From positions 1-58,966 of the forward strand of contig SVBN01000007.1 in the NCBI GenBank assembly GCA_015058875.1: a stretch of DNA of 58,966 bases, given 5' to 3'. The stretch is from Erysipelotrichaceae bacterium (lineage in GTDB: Bacteria > Bacillota_I > Bacilli_A > Erysipelotrichales > Erysipelotrichaceae). Positions 1-8,357 of this stretch are shown piece by piece (position 1 is the stretch's first letter; the number at the start of each line of letters is the position of its first letter). Made by a program: the position numbers and the translations under genes. Below the pieces are notes generated by a model that did no database searches, had not been told where the DNA came from, and was given only the letters and a program-made list of their open reading frames with translations.

Positions 1-35
1 AGGATTGCAAGGCAGAGTGTCATCTGAGTTGTCAT
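1..35 (-). CDS. 5' end of a gene leaving the window (possible DASS/SLC13-type permease)
   Basis: Reading leftward, an ATG at 35-33 follows a good ribosome binding site (AAGGGAG about 10 bases upstream) and opens a frame of eleven full codons reading MTTQMTLCLAI before the window ends. The hydrophobic start after a short polar N-terminus would suit a membrane protein. DASS-family anion permeases sometimes begin this way and often sit beside LysR regulators, but eleven residues cannot prove it. The presence of a gene start is reasonably supported; its identity is a guess. Confidence 0.4.
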   Translation of the reverse strand, partial: MTTQMTLCLAI

Positions 36-74
36 CTTATCTATTCTCCCTTCCCTGTATACGGGTTTCCGGAG

Positions 75-102
75 GTTCCATTTCCGCGGATTTTCATGGA
101 AC
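75..102. promoter_or_regulatory. Inverted repeat upstream of the left-edge gene
   Basis: GTTCCAT at 75-81 is matched by ATGGAAC at 96-102 with a 14-base spacer. It lies 40-70 bases upstream of the start codon at 35, where an operator or leader hairpin would be expected. No -35/-10 pair is clear here. Confidence 0.3.
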
Positions 103-201
103 TTTCCGGATATTTCCTGCAGATTCATATTAAAAAAAGAACGGAAGACCGTCCAATATCCCTTTCCGCCAAACTCATAACCAAATGGCATGACTTCCTG
201 T

Positions 202-229
202 AAAAAAACCGGAGCATTTTCAGCTCCGG
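202..229 (-). terminator. Rho-independent terminator of the LysR gene
   Basis: On the minus strand a 7-bp stem (CCGGAGC/GCTCCGG, 209-215 and 223-229) with a 7-base loop is followed by a run of seven T residues. It begins 12 bases after the stop codon of the LysR gene, separating it from the gene that starts at 35. Confidence 0.85.
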
Positions 230-240
230 CAGATGCACTT

Positions 241-1152
241 TTACAGCAGTTCCTTGAGGACTTTCAGCAGTTCCACGAACACCTTGCTATTCTGGTTTCC
301 TTCCAGACATATCAGGCAAATATCGTATCTGATGTTCTGATCAGGATGGATCATGTAGGCTTTGCGTCCGCTTTTCCCTTTGGCAAATTTACCTTCAAAG
401 ATAGGTATAAATGAACTGGCGATCCCGGTCGAAACCATGGCCTTCCTGCTCTGGTTGTTGGAGGCATCTATGATATCCAGGGAAACATTGTTTTTACTCT
501 GCAGTTGTTCAAGAGCTGCTCTGCTTGCGCTCCCCTTGATATTTGAGGTAAACCGCTCTGAGGTCAGGTCTTCGATCCTCAGCACCGGATACTCTATTCC
601 TTCCATATACACTGCCTTGTCTGCCAATGGAGAGCCTTCACGCAGATAAACACCGAACTGCGCGCCGATGATCGGGGCATAGTAAAATTCCCTGTGTTTT
701 TTCAGGACCGACAGGACGGCAAAGTCCAGTGACTTGTCACGGACGCCTTCCATCAGACCTTTGGAATTCCTTGTCTGGATCTGGAGGATCTGACCGGGAT
801 TTCCCCGGTAGAACCGCTCAAGGATGGAATCAGCCAGATCGATCGTACGCTGGTTTGTCATTCCGAGGATCAGGGAGCTCTTCTCCAGTTCATGATACCG
901 GCGGAGCTGTTCCTGGAAGCGTGAATGCGACAAAAGCACTTCCTTTGCCATTTCCAGAAAATACCCGCCTTCCGGTGTCAGCTTTGCGGAAACACCTTTT
1001 ACTCTTGTAAACAGCGTAATACCGTATTCCTTCTCAATTTTCCGAATGCATTTGCTGAGAGCGGGCTGTGATACATGCAGTTTTTCGGCAGCTTTGCCGA
1101 TACTGCCCGATTCAGCGATCTCAGCAATATACTCAATATCCTGTATATTCAT
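241..1152 (-). CDS. LysR-family transcriptional regulator
   Basis: A 303-residue protein of normal length for LysR regulators. Residues 1-60 form the winged helix-turn-helix, including AAEKLHVSQPALSKCIRKIE, and the remainder is the periplasmic-binding-like effector domain (from about residue 90). The start is supported by GGGAG 8-9 bases upstream. A TATAAT box lies at 1192-1187 on the same strand. LysR proteins usually control a neighbouring catabolic or transport gene; here the nearest candidate is the gene leaving the window at the left edge. The effector is not predictable from sequence. Confidence 0.93.
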   Translation of the reverse strand: MNIQDIEYIAEIAESGSIGKAAEKLHVSQPALSKCIRKIEKEYGITLFTRVKGVSAKLTPEGGYFLEMAKEVLLSHSRFQEQLRRYHELEKSSLILGMTNQRTIDLADSILERFYRGNPGQILQIQTRNSKGLMEGVRDKSLDFAVLSVLKKHREFYYAPIIGAQFGVYLREGSPLADKAVYMEGIEYPVLRIEDLTSERFTSNIKGSASRAALEQLQSKNNVSLDIIDASNNQSRKAMVSTGIASSFIPIFEGKFAKGKSGRKAYMIHPDQNIRYDICLICLEGNQNSKVFVELLKVLKELL

Positions 1153-1186
1153 TGTGACACTCCCTGCAATCCGCTTTCCTGCTCAT

Positions 1187-1192
1187 ATTATA
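1187..1192 (-). promoter_or_regulatory. -10 element of the LysR gene
   Basis: A perfect TATAAT on the minus strand, 35 bases upstream of the LysR start codon. No convincing -35 hexamer accompanies it, so this could be a weak or activator-dependent promoter. Confidence 0.4.
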
Positions 1193-1357
1193 ACCCAGCA
1201 TGACATTATATATGTCCTGAGGAACAGGGAGCGATCACGTTTTATGTATCGTTGAAAATCGGCATCATTCAGACCATAACTGAAGATGCTGGTCAAACAA
1301 TTCCGGATTAATTAATTTGCGATTCTCTCCCTTTTAATGGGACATTTTCATTTGATC

Positions 1358-1385
1358 ATGACACGGCAGCCCATAATGATATGAT
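1358..1385 (+). promoter_or_regulatory. Promoter of the unknown gene at 1434
   Basis: ATGACA (1358-1363), a 16-base spacer and TATGAT (1380-1385), each one mismatch from the vegetative consensus. Transcription from here would start near 1392, just before an ATG without an RBS at 1395, which favours the well-formed start at 1434. Confidence 0.45.
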
Positions 1386-1433
1386 AATAACAGGATGAAC
1401 GCGCTGCAGAATCCGGAACAGGAAAGGAAAAAG

Positions 1434-2072
1434 ATGGGAGAATTATTCGAATACCATGAAGAAATGCCTGCTTCATGGCTGAAAAAATACAAAAGCAGGC
1501 AGATGAAGAGTAAGATTTCCGATTCAATGATGTGGTTTCTGCGTCCCTCTCCCAACAGCAGGGAAGGAAAGAGGATTCTGAAAGCAAATTCCCGTCTATT
1601 TGAATTTCTGGAACGGCTGGATGATTTTGAATATGCAATCGAGCCGGTTGAAAATACTCTGTTTGAAGCGGTTCCGGGCGATGTAAACAGACAGGGAATC
1701 GGCTTCAGTGCCAATCCTGCAGCGGATATGCTGGAAATGGATCTGTACTTCTTCCCATGTGACTATTCCGAGGATGAAACAAAATCATTTCCGCCAAACT
1801 ATATCAGGGTTCCGGTAGCTCTTTTCGGATCAGAACACCTGGATTTCGCCGAGAAACTCCTCAGGAAGCATTTCGCACAGAAGAAGCGAGGGAGAAAAAC
1901 TGTCCTGATTCCGTTTTCTCCGGAATGTACCGTTGAACTGACCGGTTATTTTATGGATCACTATGCGGAAACAGAGAAAAAATGTCTGAAAGCAGTGCAA
2001 AACCAGGCTGAAGAAGTTCAGCTCAACTGTGACAGATTTCTTGATTTTGTCCGTACTGCAGGCAAAGCATAA
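1434..2072 (+). CDS. Unknown soluble protein, 212 residues
   Basis: I do not recognise this family. The frame opens at 1395, but that ATG has no ribosome binding site. The ATG at 1434 is preceded by GGAAAGGAAAAAG, so a 212-residue product beginning MGELFEYHEEMP is preferred. The protein is charged, with no signal peptide or membrane segment, a basic stretch near the middle (KKRGRKT) and a C-terminal helical region rich in Glu, Lys and Cys. It runs convergently with the patatin gene, whose stop is only 11 bases away. It could be a strain-specific gene; no function is proposed. Confidence 0.7.
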   Translation: MGELFEYHEEMPASWLKKYKSRQMKSKISDSMMWFLRPSPNSREGKRILKANSRLFEFLERLDDFEYAIEPVENTLFEAVPGDVNRQGIGFSANPAADMLEMDLYFFPCDYSEDETKSFPPNYIRVPVALFGSEHLDFAEKLLRKHFAQKKRGRKTVLIPFSPECTVELTGYFMDHYAETEKKCLKAVQNQAEEVQLNCDRFLDFVRTAGKA

Positions 2073-2082
2073 TAAATAAAAT

Positions 2083-2931
2083 TTACTCCGGGTTTGAAAG
2101 AAATTGCGGAATCGCTTCGGCATCTTTCAGACCTTTTTTATACAGATGGTCCAGAATCTGATGATTCAGCGTCAGTGTTTTCAGACCGGAGATATCGTCC
2201 GGCGCAATGATTTTCACCTTTCCCGTTTTCTCCAGAGCAATCGCCTGTTCCAGCTGCCGGTTGTACAATGACGCGCGGTTGATCAGCGCGGTCCTCGCAC
2301 CTTTGTATTTTCTCAGAATCAGGCGTGCCATCCGTTTATCCTTATCGGGAATTCTCCGATAGTCCTTCGGTCTGGTCAGGATGATGACGACTTTGTCGCA
2401 GCCATGGTCAAACGCTCTCTGAAACGGAATCGGATCGCTCATTCCCCCGTCATAATATTTACTGCCGTTAAACGGATAAGGCCGGTCAATGACAGGCACA
2501 CAGCATGACATCTTCAGAAAAACATAATTGTTGCGCTCGATATTTTCTTTCTGCAGATATACAGGTTTGCCGGTATAGGCATCCGTCGCGACGATTTCCA
2601 TATGCGCCGGATTCTCCATCAGGGCATCATAGTCAAGCGGATATTCCCCGTCCTCATTCGTCAGGGTCCCGTAAATATAATCAAAATCCAGGTAGGATCC
2701 TTTTCTCAGAAGATTTTCCGCACTCATGTATTCTTTGCGGAATGAATAGTTGTTGTAAAATTCATAGTTTCTGTTTTTCTGACCGGCGAGATACGCTATG
2801 CCGTTCGCGCTTCCTGCGGAGACTCCTTCCACCACATCAAAATGAATGTCATTTGCCATGCAGTAATCAAATACGCCGGCGCCGTAAATTCCCCGCATGC
2901 CGCCGCCGACATCTATAATTCCGATTTTCAT
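2083..2931 (-). CDS. Patatin-like phospholipase
   Basis: Probable acyl hydrolase releasing fatty acids from membrane lipids. The catalytic dyad is visible: the oxyanion loop GGGMRG at residues 9-14, the nucleophile Ser38 in GVSAG, and Asp161 in YYDGGMSDP. At 282 residues it matches bacterial single-domain patatins. The frame is open 16 codons further upstream, overlapping the preceding stop, but AAAGGA before the ATG at 2931 supports the shorter start. It is the last gene of the leftward operon after the ligase, ACP and thioesterase genes, 44 bases behind the thioesterase. That placement suggests it feeds or disposes of acyl chains for this system. Confidence 0.88.
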   Translation of the reverse strand: MKIGIIDVGGGMRGIYGAGVFDYCMANDIHFDVVEGVSAGSANGIAYLAGQKNRNYEFYNNYSFRKEYMSAENLLRKGSYLDFDYIYGTLTNEDGEYPLDYDALMENPAHMEIVATDAYTGKPVYLQKENIERNNYVFLKMSCCVPVIDRPYPFNGSKYYDGGMSDPIPFQRAFDHGCDKVVIILTRPKDYRRIPDKDKRMARLILRKYKGARTALINRASLYNRQLEQAIALEKTGKVKIIAPDDISGLKTLTLNHQILDHLYKKGLKDAEAIPQFLSNPE

Positions 2932-2975
2932 ACTATTATTCCTTTCACCTTTTCCGTCCGTTTTCAATGCCCGGA

Positions 2976-3698
2976 TCATCGGATCTGTCCAAATTCCGCA
3001 TATATCCGGAAGGCCGCTTTTTCACCGGTGATTCCTTTCATAAAGAATGTCCTGTCCGTCTTTTTCCAGAGCACAGTCAGTTCTTCTCCATACCGTACTT
3101 CCCTGTGGTATTCCGTCCGGATCAGTTCCGGCGCAGAAAAAACACTGCTGTTCTGCAGCAGATCATCCATCAGATCAAAATACCGGGTGTTGTTCATATG
3201 CCCGTTCAGATCGCACCAGCTGAACGGCACACGCAGCCGCATCTGCCTGTCCGTATTCTCTTCCGCAATCCGTGAAGGCAGCGGATATTCTTCCGACGTT
3301 ACAATCCCCGGTACGGAAACTCCGTTCGCTTCCGGAAAAACGAACCGTCTTGTTTTCCCGTCCATCAGTGCCCAGAGTGCGCTCCCCTCCGCGAGAAGAC
3401 TGCCTTCTGCGTCCAGCAGCCGGTAAAATCTCGGGAACAGAACATGCATGGTATTTCCCGGCCAGGAGACGATCCGGACCGTTTCGTCATACTCCGGAAA
3501 GCGTATGATTTTCACCTCCTGCTGCACGACCACCCACAGCAGTCCTCTGTCCAGTGTTTTTTCTCTGCCCGCGCCCAGTTCCTCCGTATGCGCAATGGAG
3601 GCTTCCTGAAGAAATTCAAACAGTCTGGATGTCTTCAGTTTTTTAAACAGATTCACATCCCTGTTTTTCAGCGTGCAGGATGTTTCGTATATGTTCAT
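2976..3698 (-). CDS. Acyl-ACP thioesterase (FatA/FatB-like double hotdog)
   Basis: Hydrolyses acyl-ACP to a free fatty acid and ACP. The 240-residue protein has the two-hotdog layout of the plant/bacterial acyl-ACP thioesterase family. The second hotdog carries the signature DLNGHMNN at 163-170, with Asp163, Asn165 and His167 in the catalytic positions known for the family. Its ATG overlaps the ACP stop codon (ATGA), so the two are translationally coupled. Pairing with a dedicated ACP and an acyl-activating enzyme, away from the usual fab cluster, implies a specialised acyl-chain role rather than general fatty acid synthesis. Confidence 0.9.
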   Translation of the reverse strand: MNIYETSCTLKNRDVNLFKKLKTSRLFEFLQEASIAHTEELGAGREKTLDRGLLWVVVQQEVKIIRFPEYDETVRIVSWPGNTMHVLFPRFYRLLDAEGSLLAEGSALWALMDGKTRRFVFPEANGVSVPGIVTSEEYPLPSRIAEENTDRQMRLRVPFSWCDLNGHMNNTRYFDLMDDLLQNSSVFSAPELIRTEYHREVRYGEELTVLWKKTDRTFFMKGITGEKAAFRIYAEFGQIR

Positions 3699-3955
3699 GC
3701 ATTGTCCTTCGGAAGATGCTTCATCACCGTATTTACCAGATCACGGACAGTCTGCATTTTCCCCCATTCTTCATCGGGAATATGGACATTGAACTTTCCT
3801 TCCAGTTTGGTCACAACCAGTATGAATCCCATGGAATCGATTGCTGTTTCGTTATTCAGCACAGTATCTTCCGTCAGTTCTCCCTGTACCATTTCCGGGA
3901 CATTATCCATAATGATCTTCTTTGTGCCCGCCAGGACTTCTTCACGTGTAAGCAT
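3695..3955 (-). CDS. Dedicated acyl carrier protein
   Basis: Small acidic carrier of 86 residues. The phosphopantetheine attachment serine is Ser41 in AIDSMGF, a recognisable variant of the usual DSL motif. The frame extends nine codons upstream, but the ATG at 3955 has an AAAGGAG ribosome binding site and overlaps the ligase stop (TAATG), so it is the likely start. It lies between an AMP-forming ligase and a thioesterase with overlaps on both sides. That strongly suggests acyl chains are loaded by the ligase, carried here and released by the thioesterase. Confidence 0.92.
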   Translation of the reverse strand: MLTREEVLAGTKKIIMDNVPEMVQGELTEDTVLNNETAIDSMGFILVVTKLEGKFNVHIPDEEWGKMQTVRDLVNTVMKHLPKDNA

Positions 3956-5283
3956 TATCCCATCTCCTTTTCCAGTTTCCATCTCTGTATCTTTCCCGAT
4001 GCCGAACGCGGCAGTGGATGATTCACGGCCGCCGCACCGGACAGTTTTCTGCCGAACGGCTGATCCCGGTTGAACTCATCAATGGATTTGCGCAGGGCAT
4101 CCATATCACTGCACGTTTCCAGAATCAGGAACGGTTTCCCGTTTTTCAGAATTACCGCCAGCTGATCCGTTCCTGCGATTCTGCTGAGTGCTCCCTCGTA
4201 TTCCGGCAGAAAAATCTTCGTGCCGTCAGACATCACGAGAATGTCCTTTTTCCTTCCGGCAAGATGCAGCTTTCCGTTCTCGTCCAGATAACCGAGATCT
4301 CCCGTGGAAAGCACGCCGTTTTTCAATACCGCAGCGGTATCCTCCGGATATCTGTAGTATCCCTGCATCATGCACGTCTCAGAGGCAGCCAGTATTTCTC
4401 CGTCTTCCGCAATGGTAACAGTATCATCCGGGCAGATGCTCATGGAACGCGGGTCTGCCCCGGTACTGATGGCGACGCCGGAGCTGGTTTCAGTCAGTCC
4501 GTAGCCGAATGACAGCTGTATGCCTCTTTTCTTCACTTCTTCCATCAATTCATCCGGGCAGTCTCCCGCTCCGACAAGAATCAGCCGCATTTCCTCATTC
4601 AGACAGTCATGCCTGATCAGAAACTGCAGCAGCGACGGTACCGCGCAGATCACAGTCGGTCTGTACCATGCACAGTCATCGCCATAATGACGCATCCCTC
4701 TTCCGAGACACACCGGAACGCCGAACGTCATCGGCCAAAGCAGCGAACATACAAATCCGAACACATGAGACAGCGGCAGCACCGACAGCATCCTGTCTTC
4801 CTTTTCCAGCCCGAGCATCTGCCCGCCGTTATAAGCACTCTGCATCAGACTGTGATCCGTGAGTACAACAGCCTTGTTTTTTCCGGTCGTACCGCTCGTA
4901 AAAAACAGAATGTTTCCCGGACGCGCATGACTGTTTTTTATCTCCGGCAGAGGTATTTCCGGTTTCCCGTACAGCAGATCCATTTCCGTATATTCCGAAG
5001 CCTCTGCCAGTTCCTCTTTTTTCAGCAGCGGATCCAGCATGACAACCTGAAGACCCGAAAGATTGGCCGCAAAGATTTCCGCAATGCATTCCGGCGTACT
5101 GACTGCCGGGATGCCGATACAGGTTCCTGTATTCTTCAGCTCTTCACTCCGCACAAGTACCTGCCGGTAAAAATCCCGGTAACTGACCGGGACCGTTTCT
5201 TTTTCACCATAGAAAAAAGCCGTCTGATCCGGGAAGGTTCCGGCAAGATATTCCAGCAGATGTTTAAAACCCTGATAACGCAT
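3955..5283 (-). CDS. AMP-forming acyl-activating enzyme (acyl-ACP ligase candidate)
   Basis: ANL-superfamily adenylating enzyme that would activate a carboxylic acid with ATP and transfer it to a thiol. Visible motifs are the P-loop FFTSGTTGKNK at 127-137, YGLTETSS (A5), GRKKDI (A8) and the catalytic Lys431 in PRSASGKIQR. At 442 residues it is shorter than typical acyl-CoA synthetases. Because its stop overlaps the start of an ACP gene, ACP rather than CoA is the likely acceptor; this is inference. First gene of a four-gene leftward operon, with a promoter at 5329-5300. Confidence 0.9.
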   Translation of the reverse strand: MRYQGFKHLLEYLAGTFPDQTAFFYGEKETVPVSYRDFYRQVLVRSEELKNTGTCIGIPAVSTPECIAEIFAANLSGLQVVMLDPLLKKEELAEASEYTEMDLLYGKPEIPLPEIKNSHARPGNILFFTSGTTGKNKAVVLTDHSLMQSAYNGGQMLGLEKEDRMLSVLPLSHVFGFVCSLLWPMTFGVPVCLGRGMRHYGDDCAWYRPTVICAVPSLLQFLIRHDCLNEEMRLILVGAGDCPDELMEEVKKRGIQLSFGYGLTETSSGVAISTGADPRSMSICPDDTVTIAEDGEILAASETCMMQGYYRYPEDTAAVLKNGVLSTGDLGYLDENGKLHLAGRKKDILVMSDGTKIFLPEYEGALSRIAGTDQLAVILKNGKPFLILETCSDMDALRKSIDEFNRDQPFGRKLSGAAAVNHPLPRSASGKIQRWKLEKEMG

Positions 5284-5299
5284 AGTCTCTTCTGAAAGA

Positions 5300-5329
5300 A
5301 GTATAGCACATTTGTAAAAAAATTCACAA
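5300..5329 (-). promoter_or_regulatory. Promoter of the ligase-ACP-thioesterase-patatin operon
   Basis: On the minus strand TTGTGA (5329-5324), an 18-base spacer and TATACT (5305-5300), 17 bases before the ligase start codon. It sits back to back with the promoter of the rightward isomerase-like operon. Confidence 0.5.
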
Positions 5330-5357
5330 AAATGTTATTGTACCCTGCTTTCCGTTG

Positions 5358-5363
5358 TATAAT
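5358..5363 (+). promoter_or_regulatory. -10 element of the isomerase-like operon
   Basis: Perfect TATAAT 26 bases before the start codon at 5389. A -35 match 17 bases upstream is poor (TTATTG), so an activator may be needed. The transcript leader would be only about 20 bases and includes AAGGAG at 5373-5378. Confidence 0.45.
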
Positions 5364-5388
5364 GAACTCAATAAGGAGTCTGCAAGAC

Positions 5389-6744
5389 ATGGATAAAAAC
5401 ATAAAGATCTGCATTATCGGAGGCGGTCCCGCGGGCCTTTCTGCGGGAATGTATCTGGAAAAGAAAGGATACGAAAACTACACGATTCTCGAGAAAAATG
5501 ATCATGTAGGCGGAAAATGCCACAGCCCGCACTATAACGGAAGACGTTATGAAATGGGTGCCATCATGGGCGTGCCGTCCTATTACGCCGTTCATGACGT
5601 GGAAGAATTCTGCGGCATTACACATGACGGGCCGAAGCTGAACCGTAATTATAAGAATAAAGAAGGAAAAGTCATCGAACCGTTCGAACCGAAAAAGAAC
5701 ATCACCAAAATCCCTCAGCTGATGGCGATGAAAAAGCAGGTCAAGAAGCTCGGTGAAATTCTGGAAACAAAGTATAAAGGGTATGACGTCAACGGACACA
5801 GAGGCGTTGCGCAGGGAAGATATGAAGGCTTCGCCGTCACACCGGAAAGAGAACCGGTCAGCGGCGTCAATCCGAATCTGAAGGATCTTGCCCTTCCGTT
5901 CAAAGAATTCTGCCGGCTGAACGGCGTCGAACTGACACAGGATATCTGGATCGGACCGTTCACCTCATTCGGCTATGGATATTTTGATGAGATTCCGGCA
6001 GCCTATGTTCTGAAATACCTCGATTTCCAGACATGCATGAACTTCGTCAAGATCAATCTCTGGACATGGAAGGAAGGCACTCAGTTTATCTGGGAAAGCC
6101 TCAACAGCAAGCTGAAGCACGGGGCCAGACTGAACAGCAATATCACGAAGATCGAGCGCAGAGACGGAAAAGTATATGTCACAGTCAACGGCGAAATTGA
6201 AGAATATGACAAGCTGATCGTTACCGCGCCGCTGCAGTACTTCCCGGACTATGCGGATGCCCGTGAAGATGAAAAGCATTATTTCAGCAGGATCGAGTAT
6301 GAACGCTATGATGTTCTGGCAGTTGAGACAAAGCCGGAAGATCATCCGGAAATCTCCTACTATGTATTCGACAACATGACGCCGGAGCGTCTCGGCCACC
6401 TGATGGTTTATTACAGAAGATGGAGAGATACAAAGGATCAGGTTATCACAACATATGCACTCCGCAAGCATAAGAATACGGATGAAATCCCGTATGACGA
6501 ATGCAGAAGAACAGTGCTGGAAGACCTGAAGACAATGCATAACCCGGCCAGCGCAGTCGTCAATGAACAGTCCTGGTATTACTTCCCGCATGTATTTACA
6601 GAAGATTATGCGGCAGGATGGTATGATGATGTCGAAGCAATGCAGGGCAAATACGATACCTATTATGCAGGTGAGGTAATGAGCTTCGGTGATATGGACG
6701 AAACAGCCGAGTACTCCCGTGAGCTCGTTGAGCGTTTCTTCTGA
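5389..6744 (+). CDS. FAD-dependent polyunsaturated fatty acid isomerase-like protein
   Basis: Flavoprotein of 451 residues with an N-terminal Rossmann motif GGGPAG at residues 11-16 and an acidic residue ending the second strand. From memory, its sequence closely follows the Cutibacterium acnes polyunsaturated fatty acid isomerase, which converts linoleate to trans-10,cis-12 conjugated linoleate. Shared stretches include GGKCHSP, GRRYEMGAIMGVPSY, PAAYVLKYLDF, MTPERLGHLMVYY and SWYYFPHV. No alignment was run. ATG at 5389 is chosen for its AAGGAG site; the frame is open 19 codons further upstream. It is about 25 residues longer than the known isomerase, with extra residues near 145-170. Role inferred: isomerisation or related chemistry on an acyl chain, free or ACP-bound. 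Confidence 0.8.
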   Translation: MDKNIKICIIGGGPAGLSAGMYLEKKGYENYTILEKNDHVGGKCHSPHYNGRRYEMGAIMGVPSYYAVHDVEEFCGITHDGPKLNRNYKNKEGKVIEPFEPKKNITKIPQLMAMKKQVKKLGEILETKYKGYDVNGHRGVAQGRYEGFAVTPEREPVSGVNPNLKDLALPFKEFCRLNGVELTQDIWIGPFTSFGYGYFDEIPAAYVLKYLDFQTCMNFVKINLWTWKEGTQFIWESLNSKLKHGARLNSNITKIERRDGKVYVTVNGEIEEYDKLIVTAPLQYFPDYADAREDEKHYFSRIEYERYDVLAVETKPEDHPEISYYVFDNMTPERLGHLMVYYRRWRDTKDQVITTYALRKHKNTDEIPYDECRRTVLEDLKTMHNPASAVVNEQSWYYFPHVFTEDYAAGWYDDVEAMQGKYDTYYAGEVMSFGDMDETAEYSRELVERFF

Positions 6745-6752
6745 TGAAACTG

Positions 6753-6785
6753 AAAGTTCCCTGTTTCCGTGACAGGGAACTTTTT
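6753..6785 (+). terminator. Hairpin with short T-run between the first two oxidoreductase genes
   Basis: AAAGTTCCCTG (6753-6763) pairs with CAGGGAACTTT (from 6773) and runs into a five-T tract. Because the next gene has its own RBS and no obvious promoter, this is more likely a partial terminator or mRNA-stability hairpin than an operon end. Confidence 0.55.
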
Positions 6786-6803
6786 CAGGAAAGGAAATAA
6801 CTG

Positions 6804-8357
6804 ATGAAATTTTACAAAGACCATTACGACGTGATTGTCATCGGCGGCGCACTTGCCGGCATGAGCTGCGCGATGTCGCTCGCCAGAGAAGGAAAAGATG
6901 TGCTGATTCTGGAACGGCACAATCTCCCCGGAGGCATGGCCACCAGCTTTGTCAGAAACGGGGTTGAAATTGAGGCCACGCTCCATGAAATGATGTCCCT
7001 CGGCAAGGCGGAAGATCCGCTCTATATCCGGAAGTATCTGGATGAAATGAACGTGGCGATTGACTGGCTCAGAGTACCTGAGGCATATGAACTGCTTTCA
7101 AAACCGGACGGAATCGATATTACTCTTCATGCCGGGAGAAGAAGCGACGGCACCTGGGTATGCGCGGATGAGATTGATGCGGTTTATCCCGGCACAAAAG
7201 ATGAAATCAACCGCCTGCTCGAACTGTGCAGAAGCGTATATGAATCCGTGCTGTTCCTGAATGAGCATACAATGTCCAAGGCAATGATGCTTCTGAAGCA
7301 TGAACCGCTGGTCAAGACAGCCGGTTATTCCGCAAAGGAAGTGCTCGATACATCCTTTGACCTCCCGCTGAATGTCAAAAAGATTCTGAGCGCCTACTGG
7401 ATCTATGTCGGACAGCCGATGAGCACTCTTCCGTTTACCATCTACGCCTTCCTGATGGCGGACTATATGATGGGCGGTTCCTTCGTCGCAAGAGGCTTCT
7501 CGCATGAGATGTCCGTGGCAATGGCGGAGAAATGCGAAGAGCTCGGCGTGCAGTTTGAATACGGACAGAATGTCGAAAAGATTCTGGTCAGGGACAATCA
7601 TGTCTACGGCGTCCGCACATCCCGGGGAGATGAGATTCACTGCGACTATGTTGCCAGCGCCCCCTATCCGAATACCGTATACGGAAAGATGATTGAACCG
7701 CAGTCGGAAGTGCCCGAGGCTGCCAGAAAATATGCCAATGCGATGCCGATGAGCGTCACCTGCTTCAGCGTCATCCTCCTGCTTGATCAGAAGCCGGAAG
7801 ATCTGAATATCAGAACCTATTCCGTCTTCTCTTCCGATGTCCCGTTTGATACGGACCGCTTCTGGAAGGAAGGCAGGCAGATCGGCGGCTGGAATTATCT
7901 GACCACCATCTGTCTGAACTACGCCAACCCGGAAGGGGTTCCGGAAGGAATGACTTCCCTGTCGATCACCTATCTGCCGCTTCCGGATGCATTCCTGGAG
8001 CTGGATGCGGATTCCTACTTTGAATTCAAGCGGACAGTCGCAAAGGAAATGATCGACCGTGTATCCGGTCATCTCGGCGTGGATCTGATTCCGCATATTG
8101 CCGAGATCGAGATCGTCTCACCGGTCACCATGTCGCACTATACCAGCGACTACCGCGGAGGCATCTACGGCTACCAGCATTCCATGGACAACTCGGTTGT
8201 CGCCCGTCTGGAGGATCTGGAAAAGGAATTCTACATCAAGGGTCTCGTCGGATGCGCCAGCCACCAGCTGGTCGGCGACGGCATGGCCTGCAATATCAAC
8301 AACGGACGCATTGCCGCCAAGGCAATTCTTGAATGGATGAAGGAGGCCGGAAAATGA
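6804..8357 (+). CDS. CrtI/retinol-saturase-like FAD oxidoreductase
   Basis: FAD-dependent oxidoreductase of 517 residues in the phytoene desaturase / retinol saturase superfamily. The dinucleotide-binding fold is at the N-terminus (VIGGALAG around 12-19, then ILERHNLPGG), and the C-terminal FAD-contact segment includes GDGMACNINNG. Family members desaturate, saturate or isomerise polyenes. Its gene follows the isomerase-like gene by 59 bases and overlaps the downstream reductase gene by four bases (ATGA), so the reductase is its likely electron partner. No carotenoid genes are nearby, so a fatty-acyl substrate (for example double-bond reduction) is more plausible than a carotenoid. Substrate and direction are unknown. 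Confidence 0.82.
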   Translation: MKFYKDHYDVIVIGGALAGMSCAMSLAREGKDVLILERHNLPGGMATSFVRNGVEIEATLHEMMSLGKAEDPLYIRKYLDEMNVAIDWLRVPEAYELLSKPDGIDITLHAGRRSDGTWVCADEIDAVYPGTKDEINRLLELCRSVYESVLFLNEHTMSKAMMLLKHEPLVKTAGYSAKEVLDTSFDLPLNVKKILSAYWIYVGQPMSTLPFTIYAFLMADYMMGGSFVARGFSHEMSVAMAEKCEELGVQFEYGQNVEKILVRDNHVYGVRTSRGDEIHCDYVASAPYPNTVYGKMIEPQSEVPEAARKYANAMPMSVTCFSVILLLDQKPEDLNIRTYSVFSSDVPFDTDRFWKEGRQIGGWNYLTTICLNYANPEGVPEGMTSLSITYLPLPDAFLELDADSYFEFKRTVAKEMIDRVSGHLGVDLIPHIAEIEIVSPVTMSHYTSDYRGGIYGYQHSMDNSVVARLEDLEKEFYIKGLVGCASHQLVGDGMACNINNGRIAAKAILEWMKEAGK

